NCBI GenBank assembly: GCA_027625915.1
Contig: JANTQA010000015.1
Span: 5,361,001-5,425,000, forward strand
Length of the DNA: 64,000 bases
Reading direction: 5' to 3'
DNA from: Anaeramoeba flamelloides
Lineage: Eukaryota > Metamonada > Anaeramoebidae
Part shown: positions 12,395-24,312 of the stretch, piece after piece
How the letters are laid out: the number at the start of each line of letters is the position of its first letter
Position numbering within the stretch: position 1 is the first letter of the stretch
Made by a program: the position numbers and the translations under genes
Notes under the pieces: generated by a model
Database searches by the model: none
Told to the model about the DNA's origin: nothing
The model's input: the letters and a program-made list of their open reading frames with translations, nothing else

Positions 12395-14221
12395 TTATAT
12401 ATCTTCATCAAACTCCCTAATACCATTTTCTATTTCATATTTATTAAAAAATTGTTTTCTAGAAATTGTATTCAGTTGTTTCTTTAAAAAACTGTTTTCA
12501 TTCATTTTTAGTGTTTTTTTTTTATTATTTAATTTAAAAGTATTTTTTTGATTTTTATTAATTACAATTCTTTTAAAATTTTTTTTTTTCACTTTTTTCT
12601 GTTTTTTCGCTAATAATTTATTTTTTTTGATTGACTTTAATTGATTTCTATATTCTGTAATCTCTTTATCATAATTATAATTTTGGATCTTGAAAGATTT
12701 ATTTAACTGTTCAATTTTATTGTTTATTTCTATCTTAATTTCAACTGGTCTTTCATTGAGTAAAGTTTTTGAAGAACTAATTAGTGAATTTAATTTGGAA
12801 ATTTGATCTTTTTTTTTATTAATTTTGGTAAAAGTATTATTTTTAATTTGAATGGCAGTTTGTAACTGCTTTGTATAATGATTCAATTTTTCTTTTTCTT
12901 TCTGTAAAATATCTTTTTTAATAAGTATTTTTTGATCTAGTTTTGTTTTATATTTAATTGACTCTTCAGAGATCTGTCTAACTTTTTTCTCTAAATTCAA
13001 TTTATCAATTTCAAATTTTTCCAAAATGTTTTTATAAGTAAATGAGAGTTCTTCGATATTTTTTAATGAGTTTTCTTGTTCCAAGTGTTTAATATTTATT
13101 TCATTTTTTAAAAGCATTATTTCATGATGATTCTTCTCCGTGTCATTGATCAACTGATTTAACTCCGCTTGACAATTCCTTTCATGGGATTGGATCACTT
13201 TTATTTCTTCTTTAAAATCATTTTCTTCATTGTCCTTTAACGTTGAGATTTGAATATATTTTGTTGATAATTCTTCAGTCTTTTTTTTATTGTTATTCCT
13301 TAATTCTTCAGTTGTATTTATATTATTCTCTTTTTCCATAATCTTTTTTTCGTTTTCTTCTATATTCTTTTGAATTCTGTTTTTATGAATATTTAATTCA
13401 TCAATGTGTTTATTTAAATTTCCGCTATTACCTTTTAATTGCTTGATTTGATCTTCGAGCTTGTTAATAGAGCCACTCAAATCATTGATCAACTTTTTTG
13501 TTGATAGGTTTTCATTTTTTATATCGATATCAAGTTCCTTAATCTTGAATTTATTTTCTTTGTTTAATTCCTTTAATTTCTTTTTCAAATAAGCAACTTT
13601 TTTTGATCTTTTTTCACTTATTTTTGCTTGATCATTCAATAATTTTGAAATCATTTTTATTTCTTCAATACCCCTCATCACCGAATTGTAATTTTGTTCA
13701 TTAAGCTCTGACTTGTTTTCTAATTCAATTTTTTTGTTTTTTATTCTATTAATTTTATTTTCCAATTTTAGTTTATTGCTTTTTATTTCAATAATTTTCC
13801 TTTTTAAACAATCCAAAGAATAGTCTTTTTCTTGTTGGCCATTCCATAAATTATAAGTTACATTTTTTAGTTGATCATTTGACAATTGATCCTTCAATTC
13901 ATTATTCCCGTTAATGTTAGATCCTAAATTAAGATTAAATTGTTTGTTCAATGATGAAAAAAAAGTATCACTTTTACTTTGGTAATAATTTTGTTTGTAG
14001 TGATACTTCTGATTAGATTTAAAGAGATCTTCTTGTTCTTCTAGGTCTTGTTTGTACACACCTTTGTCTTGATTATCTTGTTCATATGAGGATCCATATT
14101 TATTATCAGTTTCGTTTTCAACACTTTGTTTTTTTACAAGATAGTTTTGATATTTTGATAAATTACTCTCTTGATCTTTATTTTCGCTTAACTGTCTTGT
14201 AAGTTCAAGGATTTTATTCAT
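12395..14221 (-). CDS. Long coiled-coil protein, function unknown
   Basis: A single 608-codon frame. The ATG at 14221 (MNKILELTRQL) is chosen because the two codons upstream only add a TTG start. Residues 1-130 are polar and Asn/Gln/Tyr-rich. From about residue 140 to 520 the protein is almost continuous heptad-like coiled coil rich in Lys, Glu, Leu, Ile and Asn, with few prolines. A basic segment around 540-585 (KKNKLLAKKQKKVKKKNF) and an acidic end (IREFDEDI) follow. There is no signal peptide or membrane segment. Such proteins are usually structural or scaffold components, but no family is recognisable by eye. It appears to be intronless and isolated, with more than 2 kb of spacer upstream. 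Confidence 0.7.
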   Translation of the reverse strand: MNKILELTRQLSENKDQESNLSKYQNYLVKKQSVENETDNKYGSSYEQDNQDKGVYKQDLEEQEDLFKSNQKYHYKQNYYQSKSDTFFSSLNKQFNLNLGSNINGNNELKDQLSNDQLKNVTYNLWNGQQEKDYSLDCLKRKIIEIKSNKLKLENKINRIKNKKIELENKSELNEQNYNSVMRGIEEIKMISKLLNDQAKISEKRSKKVAYLKKKLKELNKENKFKIKELDIDIKNENLSTKKLINDLSGSINKLEDQIKQLKGNSGNLNKHIDELNIHKNRIQKNIEENEKKIMEKENNINTTEELRNNNKKKTEELSTKYIQISTLKDNEENDFKEEIKVIQSHERNCQAELNQLINDTEKNHHEIMLLKNEINIKHLEQENSLKNIEELSFTYKNILEKFEIDKLNLEKKVRQISEESIKYKTKLDQKILIKKDILQKEKEKLNHYTKQLQTAIQIKNNTFTKINKKKDQISKLNSLISSSKTLLNERPVEIKIEINNKIEQLNKSFKIQNYNYDKEITEYRNQLKSIKKNKLLAKKQKKVKKKNFKRIVINKNQKNTFKLNNKKKTLKMNENSFLKKQLNTISRKQFFNKYEIENGIREFDEDI

Positions 14222-15343
14222 TTCCAAAAAACTGTAAAAAGTGGATTATTCTTTTAAAAAGGATAAAAATTGATTATCATTTTCAAAAATAATTATTATC
14301 TAAAATAAATGATTTTTACAGAATATTTTTTGATTTATTTTCTTTTATCTAAAAATTGAAAGAATTTTTTGATATCCATAATAAAATTTTAATTCAGTAT
14401 TTGTAGAACTTTGAGAAATTGGTAAAAAGGCCTCTTTTGTATTTTTTTTTAATTTTTTTTTTGAAAGTGAATTTAGAAAATAAGTTTATTTTACTTCAAA
14501 ATTTTTAATTTATTCAAAAATTGAATGCGAATTAATTAATTAATATTTTGTATGATTGAGATGATTTTTTTTTGTTTTTTTTTTTTATCAAAATCGAAGA
14601 AAAATGCAATTAAAATGATTACTTTTTAGGAAGTATATCATGAAAAAAATAAACTCAATTTAGAATTTTTTATTGTAATAAAAGAAAAAAACTTGATCAA
14701 CAAATATTTTTTAAAAATTAAATCAATTTTATGAAAAAGTGTGCTACCTCTAAGATATAATAGCATACATTTTCTTTTTTTTTTTTTTGGTAATTATTTC
14801 GGAAAGAACAACACCTGCACAAAAAGTGATATCTTCATATTTTCCTTTTTTTTAATAAATAGGTATTTTTCCAAAAACTCTAAAACTTTTCCCCTGTATC
14901 CACTTGGGGGGGGTATTGTTAAAGAACACAAGGTTTCTAATTGTAAAAAAAAATTACATAAAAGAATTAAAAAATATTTGTTTTATTTTTTTTTTTTTTG
15001 ATTTCTGAAAATTATTTTCAATTTTTGGAATTTCTATTTCTTCCTCAAATATTTTTATTCAATTTTTAAAAGGAATTTTAATTTATCAGAACCTCAAATT
15101 CCTTTAAATATTGCCCCTTCATTGGTTATACAGTAAAATTTTTATAGTTTTTAGGAAAATGTCCAATTTAGTAAAAAAACCTTAAAATAGCAAGATATCA
15201 TTTTATTCACATATAAAATAAAATCAATAACAACAAAAAATATATTTAATTGTTTAAAATTTTGGTTCTGTTAAAAAGATTTAAAATAGAAAAAGTTAAA
15301 TCATCCATTTCGATTTGTTAATATATATATATTGTAAATAAAT
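14222..15343. other. Spacer, no gene recognised
   Basis: Upstream region of the coiled-coil gene. A frame at 14741-15001 (plus) translates as Phe-rich low complexity. A G8 run in CCACTTGGGGGGGG lies near 14908. Nothing supportable as a gene. Confidence 0.5.
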
Positions 15344-15563
15344 TACAGTCAGTTCCACTTTTAAGGCACAAACTGTTAACGAAATTTAAGGCACAAATTT
15401 CAGATTCTCGTAAATTAAATTGTAAAATTTCAAATTCCAGTAAAATAATTTAACTAGAATTTGTGAAAAATAAAAGAATTCGAAATTTTGTAACTTAATT
15501 TGAGATTTTTTTGTACCTTAAATTTCGTTGAAAGTTTGTGCCTTAAGAGCGGAACTGACTGTA
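15344..15563 (+). mobile_element. Palindromic MITE, CAGTCAGTTCC family, copy 2
   Basis: Same TA-CAGTCAGTTCCACTT ... CTGACTG-TA ends as the copy at 11854, but 220 bp long. The arms carry substitutions (for example TTAACG for TCAACG and GAGCGGAAC for AAGTGGAAC) and the centre holds about 20 extra bases, so it is an older or rearranged copy. Plus orientation by the centre. Non-coding. Confidence 0.85.
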
Positions 15564-16740
15564 GGACAGGTCAACAATCTCATAAATTAATATTAACAAG
15601 TTTAAAATATAACTTTTTTTTGTATAGCAGAAAAAAATTTATTTACTTTTTTTTAATAAACTTATACCAAAATTATCGCAAGGATAATATAAAGCCACTC
15701 AACATTTTTGAAAAATGGATAAGTTTAGTAATAATAAAAAAATGCATGTATTTTTTGAAATTAATGGTTTTAGAACTAATATAAGATTCTTTTTTTGATA
15801 TTATATTATAAATCGAGATTCTGAAGATTGAATGTATTAAATATTACAAGATTTTTATAAAAAGTAATAGAAAAATTAATAATATATTAGAATCTATAAT
15901 CAATTTTAAAAATGATTTTTTGAAAATCCAGAATGTAAATAATTGGGTTAAAATTTTAAAAGTTATTGTTATTTCATTTTTTGACTTTAAAAAAGGGATA
16001 TTTATTTTTTGTAAAATTCAATTAAAAAATATTTTGTATAATTTTTAATTTTTTTAAAATTGGGCTAGTATTTGAAAAAAATAATTTTAATTTTTCAATT
16101 AATAAGTTTAATCCTGAATTTTCAAATGATCAAAAACAATTTCTGAAGTCATCGATTGTTTAATTAAAATTTATAAGAGGAAATTCTATCAAAAAGAAAT
16201 TTAAAATATTAATTTATTTAGTGAAAAGTACTTATTTACCGTATTGAGTAATTAAAATAAATCCTATTTATTTTTTTTTTTTTGATAAATAATATATGTA
16301 TTTAATTAGCCTCATTTTCCTTCTCAAAGAGATAAAAAGAAAAAATAATTAAAAAAAAAAAACAATAAAAAAAATAAATAAAAGGAAAAATATAATAAAT
16401 TAATAGTTAGGAAATTGGAATAGGAAATTGATTTTGGATGATAATTTTGTCTCCTCAAAATTTTATATATTTTCTCCAACAATAAAATACAATTAAAATT
16501 ACTTTATTCATTTAGTCAATAATTAAAAAGATTTTTATCCAAAAAAAAATCAAAAAGCCTTCTTTCTTCTAAAAATACATTTTTAAGGATTTTGGTTTTA
16601 CCAGCCAAAGAATTTATAAATATTCAATTTTCAATAAATTGAGAAAAAAAATTATTTTATTTTCTTTGATCAAACATTATTGAACAGAGTTTTATATTAT
16701 AGATTTTCAGATGATAAAATGAAAAACAATCTAATTTTTA
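15564..16740. other. Spacer, no gene recognised
   Basis: A+T-rich, no convincing frame on either strand. It ends at the poly-A-like tail of the minus-strand LINE fragment that follows. Confidence 0.5.
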
Positions 16741-17513
16741 TTTTTTTTTTATTTTGAAGAGCGGAAATCAATTTCCTCTTACAGCCCTAATTTCTAAATT
16801 TTTGTTTAGAAATTTTAATAGAGAATCATAATTTTCATTATCATTAATCAATGATAAGATGAATAATGAATCTTTATTTTGAATAATATCAAAGATATTA
16901 TTATTATTATTATTGTGTATTTGTATTAATTCTTTAATCCAGATTTTTCCATTGTTTTCATAGAACGAGTAGTCAAATAGAAAATGATCGATATCTTCTA
17001 TTATTTCCTGATTTAAATGTTTTTTACATAAGTTGCAGAATTTTGTTTATATTTTATTCTTATCATAAACATAGGAATATCTGTTTAAATAATCTGTGAA
17101 GTTTCCTAATTTTAAAATTGATGTTGATCCTTTCCATTTTAAATATTTTTGTTGTTTATTTATTTTATTATTATATCTAATAATTTTTAAATATTCTTGA
17201 CCTTTCCATCCAGAACAATTTTTTATCAAGTTTTCTCTAAATTGGTTTAGATTTAATTCTAATAATTTTAAGGTGTCTATTTCCCAATTGATATTCTCAT
17301 CATCCTTTTTTAAAAACTTTAAATTTTTTGGATATGGGTCCAAAACCCATAATTTCTAATTTCTTTTTGAGTTTATATCTTCTTTTATATATTGAAATTC
17401 TAACTTTGCCGATTTTTGCTTCTGTTTTATAGATTATTCTTGGGGAATGTGGATTAATTTTTAAAAATTTTGTTGCTTTTTTATTTATCAAAACATAAAA
17501 CAATCTAATTTAG
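16741..17513 (-). mobile_element. LINE 3' end with C-terminal coding region
   Basis: Read on the minus strand, the fragment encodes the C-terminus of a LINE ORF2-type protein. A Cys-x2-Cys-x3-His motif (FCNLCKKHLNQ) is followed by IDHFLFDYSFYENNGKIWIKELI, the usual form of the zinc-knuckle and trailing helix after reverse transcriptase. An (AAT)n-coded Asn run and the closing LEIRAVRGN come next, then a stop. A short 3' untranslated tail and an A-rich end lie at 16741-16765. The coding part is broken: it is split among at least three frames (17503-17300, 17343-17047, then 17042 onward). No endonuclease or RT core is present, so the copy is 5'-truncated. The same C-terminus is found, more decayed, at 44.1-45.6, 51.0-51.4 and 62.9-63.1 kb on the plus strand. 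Confidence 0.8.
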
Positions 17514-17856
17514 ATTTAAAAAAAAATCAACAAGAATAGTAGACTAATAACTCAACATTAAAGATTTTTTCTGAACTATTTGAAATATTTTTTTTTTTCA
17601 AAATTATTTCTTATTCTTTTAATATTTTTAGTAATCACAATAGTATTAAATATCAACTTAAATTCTTTTTATTTTGTAACTGTTTATACATAATTGATTG
17701 TGAAAAAAGAAGTTTTCCAAATAGTTTATAAAAAAAAAAAAAATAATAAGAAACTCAAATATTTTTTATCAAAATAATAGCTTTACCAAAAATCTGGGAA
17801 ATAAAACTTAATTCCAAAATTTGTAAAAGATCAAAATCAAAAATTGGTAAAAGTAA

Positions 17857-18069
17857 ACTCTACACTTTGTATTTTTTTTATTGTTAAGAGTGAATTGTTG
17901 GGGACTTATATACAAAGGGGAGAATTGTGAAGTTATAAAATTTGTGTCTACTAATACAAAGATTATCTGGATATACGCCAAGGTAGCCTCATTAGAATTA
18001 AATGAAACTAAATTTAGTTTTCAAAAATGTATTGAAATTTTCCAAAAATTAATATTGGATTACGAATGA
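17857..18069 (+). CDS. Unrecognised short frame, possible exon
   Basis: I do not recognise it. The frame opens after a TAA at about 17854 and ends at TGA 18067-18069. It has no ATG, but a T-rich run ending GTTAAG near 17887 could be a splice acceptor. The translation is protein-like rather than low complexity, with EVIKFVSTNTKIIWIYAKVA in the middle and a QKLILDYE end. The pattern of an aromatic strand followed by a polar helix could be the tail of a small sensory (PAS-like) domain or a transposon-encoded piece; both are guesses. No other exon was found beside it. Confidence 0.2.
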   Translation, partial: TLHFVFFLLLRVNCWGLIYKGENCEVIKFVSTNTKIIWIYAKVASLELNETKFSFQKCIEIFQKLILDYE

Positions 18070-18590
18070 GTAAATCAGTATTAAAGTTGGATTTTATATC
18101 TAACCCTTTTTTATCCAAATAAAAGAAAAAAAATATAAAACTCAAAAAATAAAATTGGCGTGCCCAAAATGATGAAATGAGCTGAACAAAAAATATACTA
18201 ACATAAATTTTTTGAAATCTCACCAACAATTGTTGATTGATCAAATGGTTAGATAAAATCAACTAATCTTATTTGATTTTTTCGATTCATCAAACTAAAC
18301 TCAACCTTCTATCAATCATCGAAAAAATTTTTTCTCAGTCGAACGAAACAAATTACATAATTGGAAAAAAGGAAATGAAAACAAAAACAAAAATGAAAAA
18401 ATAATAAAAATAATTTGTAAATTCAAATTTATTTCCAAAATGAATGAAACTGTAATCTTGTTATTCTTGAAACTGTTTTAACTGTGTCCAAAGTATTGGA
18501 ATTTAGTTTATATAGTAGTGTTTCCAAAAAAAGACTAATAACACAAACAATTCACAAATAAAAAAGTCAAAAAAAAAAAAAAAAAAATCA

Positions 18591-20720
18591 TTATTTTTTT
18601 GTTGTTTTGAGCATTAAATTTTTATCAAGATATTTCTTTTTTTTTCTTTTTTTTTTATGTGTTAATATTCTTTTCATTTTTTTTAGTGTTTCATTTTTGT
18701 CTCTATTTTTCTTCTTCTCTTTCTTGATATCTCTGAAGGTCTTTTCATTTTTCCTGTTTCTTTCCGTTTTATTATTTTTATTTGTTTGCTTGCCTGAAAC
18801 CTGATTTTTTTTTCTTCTTTCTTTCTCCTTTTCCCTTTCCCTTTCCTTTTCCTTTTCCCTTTCCCTTTCGCGGTCTACTCTATAATTGACGGTTTTTCTT
18901 CCCTTTTGTAAATTCCGGTACTTGTTTTTTTTTTCAATTTTCCATTGATTGAAAAAATAGTCTAGTGCCGAAAGAATGACATTACACTGTTGGCTTGAAA
19001 TAGAGATTAATCTAATTTTCTGTTGTTTTTTACCCTCATTTTCTTTTTTCGTGTCTTTGATTTCAAAGCCTCTTTTTGTTTCCAAATCTGCTGTTATAAC
19101 AAGATTATTACTGAAACTAATTGATATTCCGCGCCTTTCCCCTTTGGATTTAATAGAAATACTTTCTTTAGTAATTGTCATCGAAACGGGCTGCAATGGA
19201 ACTATTTTCCCAACAACAACATGCAATAAAAAAATTATTTTACCAGCTTTCCAAAATTTCTGAAAGATCCGCTTTTTACTTTGTTTTTTTTCGATAATTC
19301 TTCTTATATATTTATTTACAAATACATATTTTTTATATTTTAAACTATCTAAAGGTATCAGTGGTGGAATAATCGATAAGTTTAACAACGAGGATTTTTT
19401 TGGTATGTCTGCTTTTGGGTTATTCAATATTCTTGGATCTTTACCAGAAGATTTTATATAGACCATTAAAAGGAAAAGGAATATTCGTTTGTCTGAATAT
19501 TTTAGAAATTTTAAAAACAGTTTATTATTTGACACTTGACTATTTCCTCTTCCCCTTCCTCTCCCCCTTCCTCGTTCTCTTCCCTTTCCCCTTTCCTTTT
19601 CCTTTTCCTTCTCTTTATCCTTTTCATTATTCGTATCTGTTTGATTATTATTCACTAGAACAATGTTTCTGTTATCCCGAAGATCAACAAAAATTGAACA
19701 TAATTCTTGGTTATATTCGTTTTGGAAAAGAACTTTTTTCGTTGATTTCGAAATGATTTTGAAAGATTTCTTACTGAATTCAATTTTTGATTTGTCATAT
19801 TGTTTATGTAAATTGTTTTTTGATTCAAAAGTTTTGATAAATGATCCAATTCGGCACCATAATATACTCTGATTATAGCAATTTGTAAATTGGGTTTTTA
19901 ACTCTAAAAATTTTTCATAGAAATGTTCACTGTTGAATAAATTCTTTATTAATGGTAATTGGATATCCGAAAATTTATTTTCAGTGTTTTCAATAAATAA
20001 TGTTTCAAGTAAATTCCAATCGTTCCCATTTTCTTGAAAAAGACTAATTAATTTTTTAATTTTATTTTCATTGGTAACCCGATTAAATTTTATTAATTGG
20101 AATCCGCGTTTTTTTAATCCTGTGAAAAGTAAATTATTCCTTTTGTCATTTTTTTTTGTATTTTCTTCTTCTGCCTTTTTGTCCTGATTGTGATGATTTG
20201 ACGTAAGTTCTGAGCTTGTAATTATTGAATGTAAAAGTAAATTATCAAGATCTTGATAATCTTCTTCATTTTCTTCTGATTCTGTGTTTTCTTCAGTGTC
20301 AGTTAATCCTAGTATAGATTCAAAATTGGTAAAATCTAATTTACCAAAATTTACAATAGATCTTCTTCTTTCCTTTTTTGTGTCATGCTTGGAAGATTCT
20401 TCTTCGTTTGATTCAGAATTTGATGAACTGAAATTTAATTCATCCAAATCATCTACAATTACATTTATTTGTTCTTCTTTTTCTTTTTCTTTTTCTTTTT
20501 CTTCTTTGGTATTCCTCTTCTTTTTCTTTTTTTTTTCTTTTTTTTTAGATTCAGAATTTGATGAACTGAAATTTAATTCATCCAAATCATCAATAATGAC
20601 ATTTATTTTTTCTTTTTCCTTTTTTTTTTTTTTGGTATTATTTTCTTTGTTCTCCTCTCCACTTGATTCAGAAGTTGAAGAACTGAAATTTAAGTCGTCT
20701 AAATCATCTACAATTACATT

Positions 20721-20759
<39 letters not shown>

Positions 20760-22336
20760 GTATTATTTTCTTTTTCCTCCGTTTTGTTAGATTCAGAAGT
20801 TGAAGAACTGAAATTTAAGTCGTCCAAATCATCTATAATTACATTTATTTTTTCTTCTTTTGTCTTTTTGCTTTTCTTCTTTCTTGGGTTTTTTTTTTTT
20901 TTTGATTCCTTCTCTTCCTCTCTATTTGATTCAGAAGTTGATGAACTGAAATTTAAGTCGTCCAAATCATCAATAATGACATTTATTTTTTCTTCTTTTG
21001 TCTTTTTCTTTTTCTTCTTCTTTGGGTTTTTTTTTTTTTTAGATTCCTTTTCTTCCTCTCTGCTTGATTCAGAATTTGATGAACTGAAATTTAATTCGTC
21101 TAAATCATCTATAATTACATTTGTTTTTGAATTATCTTTTTCTGTCTCTTTTTTCTTTGGTTTTTGAGAAGAAGAAGGCTTTGTGGTTTGTTTTTGATTT
21201 TGCTTCTCTTTATGCTTGTGTTTATTCTTTTGGTTTTGTTTATTTTTGTGTTTGTGCTTTTGTGTTTGCTTTTGCTTTTGTTTTTGCATTTGCATTTGCT
21301 TTTGCTTTTGCTTTTTCTTGAAGGTTTCTTGCTCTTGTTCTTTTTTGTCTTTGTGATTTTGATTGCTCGCCTTGTTTAATGCTCTCGAATTTTGTGATTG
21401 TTTTTCTAATAGTTCTGTTCTTTTTGTTAGCCACTCTTCTTTTTTTGAAACTAGCAATGCCCTTTGTATTAGTTGCTGTTTTAAAAAGATATTCAATTGG
21501 CTTTTGGATGTTGTCATTTTTTTATTTTTATTTTTTTCGATCTTTTTTTTTAAATCTGAAATTTCTTCGGAAAGAACGTCAATGTCCTTCTGAATTTTGC
21601 TGGTTTCTTGATCAGATTTGGTCTTTTCGTTTTGGTTTTTATTTTCTAAATCTTTTACTTTTTTTTTTTTTTTTTTCACTTTTTCTTCTGCCTTTTTTAT
21701 TTTGTTTTCTTCTTTTGATCCTTCTTTTTCTTTTTCTTTTTCTTTTTCTTTTTCTTTTTCTTTTTCTTCTTCTTCTTGTTTCCAGTTTTTGTTTTTCAAA
21801 ACAACACTTTTTTTTTCTTCCAAATCTTTTGAATTTAAGATCTCAAATTGATTTAAACAAAGAAATTCTAAATCTTGTTTGTTGTCTCTCATAAAAAATA
21901 ATTTCCTTTCCTTTGTCTTTTCATCTTTGATCACCCCTTTTGCTTCCCATTGCTTCTTCAGAAACACTACTGTTGGTAAAATCCTTTTTATTGTTAATTT
22001 AGGTTCGTTAACTAAATCAGAGATCTCAAAAAGAGAATTCTTTGAATAACCATAAAGGCTCACAATTAGTTCTTGGTAAAGACCTAAGTTTTCTCTTATT
22101 TGTGTTCCAAGTTGATCTGTTTCAACTAATTTAATTTTTTTACTTGGCACTATTTCGTTCAGTAATTGAAGCAAATAGACACCACCAACAGAACAAATCC
22201 TTTCAAGAGTCAAGCTCGGGCAGTCCAATATTTTGATACACCACATTAGAATGGTTTCCTTTGTTTTTTTTTCACTGGTTTCGTTTTTTGTTTGTTCCTC
22301 TACACTAAAAGGTTGTGATTCTTCAATTGTTGACAT
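18591..22336 (-). CDS. CH-like, Lys/Glu-rich repeat protein with apparent frameshift
   Basis: Starts at ATG 22336 (MSTIEESQ). Residues about 28-130 look like a calponin-homology-type helical domain (ETILMWCIKI, then GVYLLQLLNEIVPSKK and ISDLVNEPKLTIKRIL). A KE hexanucleotide repeat, a coiled coil (about 205-330) and a Lys/Gln/His repeat follow. Next come six copies of a DDLDELNFSSS.SES unit alternating with Lys-rich linkers. The first frame runs into a stop at 20720 just past an A36 tract (20723-20758, T on the plus strand). The next frame carries the remaining three repeats without a gap and continues to 18591, so I read one gene with a one-base slip in the homopolymer. The C-terminal part has two beta-rich, possibly PH-like segments (one around VVVGKIVPLQPVSMTIT), an RGRGRG stretch and a very basic tail. 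CH-like and PH-like domains suggest a cytoskeletal or membrane-linked scaffold; this is inference. Confidence 0.65.
20409..21122 (-). repeat. Six-copy coding minisatellite (DDLDELNFSSS unit)
   Basis: Six units at about 21122-21063, 20990-20925, 20851-20786, 20725-20660, 20610-20548 and 20472-20409, spaced 112-139 bp apart. Each has a conserved 60-66-bp core coding NVI(I/V)DDLD(E/D)LNFSSS(N/T)SES and a variable, purine-rich linker coding Lys/Glu strings. The cores are nearly identical in protein and DNA, while linkers differ in length. The A36 tract lies in the linker between units 3 and 4. Confidence 0.9.
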
Positions 22337-23600
22337 TTTCTTTACAAAGAAAAAAAAAAAGAAAATTAAAAAACCAAAAAATAAATTATTTGTCAGTTTT
22401 TAAAAAAATAATTGAACAATCTTAATTGTCTTAGAAAAACTGTGAAATAAAACAAGTTTATTCACTATTGTTACCTATTACTTTAATGAAAAAGATTTTT
22501 TTTTTATTATTTCATCAACCTTTTTGATAAACAGACTTTGTCAATCAAGAAAACTTTCCTATGAGATTTGTTCTTTTTGGGTACTTTTCTGATTTTTGCT
22601 TATTCTTACTTAATCTATTTGGTTTTATCGATTTAAAATAATTCTCATTTTTCAGACGGTATTACTCAAGTAAAGTATTCGGGTAAGTTTTTTTCTCTTC
22701 ATTGAATTATTAATTAGATAATATTAAACGTATTTTTTTGAGCAAACAAGAAAATTCTGACAATCGTCAAGAATTAGGACTTACCAGAGTTTAGTATTAT
22801 AACAACAGAATTTTGATTGGTTAGAATTTTTTTATCATTTTTTAATTTTGAGATTTAAGGGATTAGTAAGTCTTTTTACTTCTTTCCCTGAAGGTAACAG
22901 AGCACTTATTTTATCACTTATTCAATAAAGATTTAGAAATAAACGCTTAATCGACTTGAGAAAAATGAGTTTTCATTTATAAAAGAAGTATATTTAAGTT
23001 CGGTAATATTGAGTCAAAGAATCGATTCCTTTTGTTGTTACGATTAGAACTTTCCCAATTAAAGGAGTAAGTACATTTTACCAATTTTGTGTACCACAGT
23101 TTATGCCGAACTGAAATCATTAAAATCATTTCTTTAACCAAATACCTTGACATTTGAATAAATACTAGAGTGGAGTCTATCCTAGTTTAAATAGATTTAC
23201 ATACAAATTAAAATATAGAAATCAAAAAAATGAAAAAATTGGTTAAAAAAATATATAAATAAAAATCATTTATTTCTTGATCTTATCTGTAACATATGAT
23301 CCAATTACTTCTTATTTACTTGCTTTTATTTTTAATTCTGAATGGAAAAACTTTTGTTTGAATGATTTTTGAGTAACAAAGATTACTTTTTATTTCTAAA
23401 GAATTTTCAAAATGAATTTAACTTCTTATTTTCATTTAATTTATCTAATTTTAGATTTAATATAGAAAATAGGTATTTTTTAAGTTCTTCTCCATGTAAC
23501 AAAAGATTTATTGGGTATATATGTTTGTTTAGATAATTATTAATTTCCTATAAATTGAGAAACTAAAATAATTCGGAACCCCGCTTAAATTTTTTCTATA
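22337..23600. other. Spacer upstream of the CH-like gene
   Basis: Divergent region between the CH-like gene (minus) and the distant BEACH gene (plus). It is slightly less A+T-biased than most spacers here (for example ACGGTATTACTCAAG and GGAGTAAGTACATTTTACC), but no exon, tRNA or repeat end could be supported. Confidence 0.45.
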
Positions 23601-24312
23601 TAAACTATTTTTCAGTCAAAGGGGCCCATTTGTAATGTGTCTAATACATGTATTTAAAGTGTTTGCATAGATATTAGAAGAAAAATTTTATTTTGGAAAT
23701 TTTCAAAATTGAAATCATTTTTTCACATTTTTTTACATTTTTGGATTTTTTTTTCGATTTTTTTTAAAACGTCATTCAGTTGCAAAATTTTTTTTTATTG
23801 CAAGATCAATAGTCACTTGGTAAAAATGTGCTATTATAAGGTTATTGAAACCATGTAAAGATTGTTGAGAAATCATATTGGTTTCTATTGGAATTCTATT
23901 TGGATCTTTGATCTTGATATTTGTTTAATATATGTGAAAAATTTTCACTTCATTTTCATTTCCTTTTTCAAAAAGAGACCACAAATACCAACAAATTTCG
24001 TTTGGGGGCTTGATTTCTAAAAGAAAAGTATGGAAAATGAAGTGAAAAATGTTTCATATTTATTCTTCAAATCTTCAGTAGAAGTTCAAAACTCACATTG
24101 TTGTTTTTCTAAATAGGCCCCTAAGAATTTGAGCTTGTCAATTTTTAAGAAAATTTATTGATTAATTAGATTTCTTTCAGAAATATATCAACAATTCTTT
24201 AATATGTATTATTCTGTTTATTTCTTATTTGTTCTTCAAAGGTCAAATATATAATATAATTGATATTTGAAAAAAAAAAAACGTTGGTCCCCTTTGACTG
24301 AAACAGAGTTTA
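23601..24312. mobile_element. TIR element, TAAACTATTTTTCA family
   Basis: Left end TAAACTATTTTTCAGTCAAA and GGGGCCCA; right end is the inverse, GGTCCCCTTTGACTGAAACAG then AGTTTA. A second, inner inverted repeat (TTTTCACTTCATTTTC around 23942 against GAAAATGAAGTGAAAA around 24034) lies near the centre. The outer TA could be the target duplication, consistent with the Tc1/mariner superfamily. The ends match those of the 703-bp element at 55289, which carries a transposase fragment, so this 712-bp copy is probably a non-autonomous relative. It has no coding capacity. Confidence 0.7.

Noticed and set aside
20284-21894. Ser/Phe-rich and Phe/Leu-rich plus-strand frames opposite the CH-like gene
   Set aside because: They mirror the minus-strand repeat and Lys/Glu tracts; the repeated SSKSS strings are antisense shadows of the DDLDELNFSSS units.
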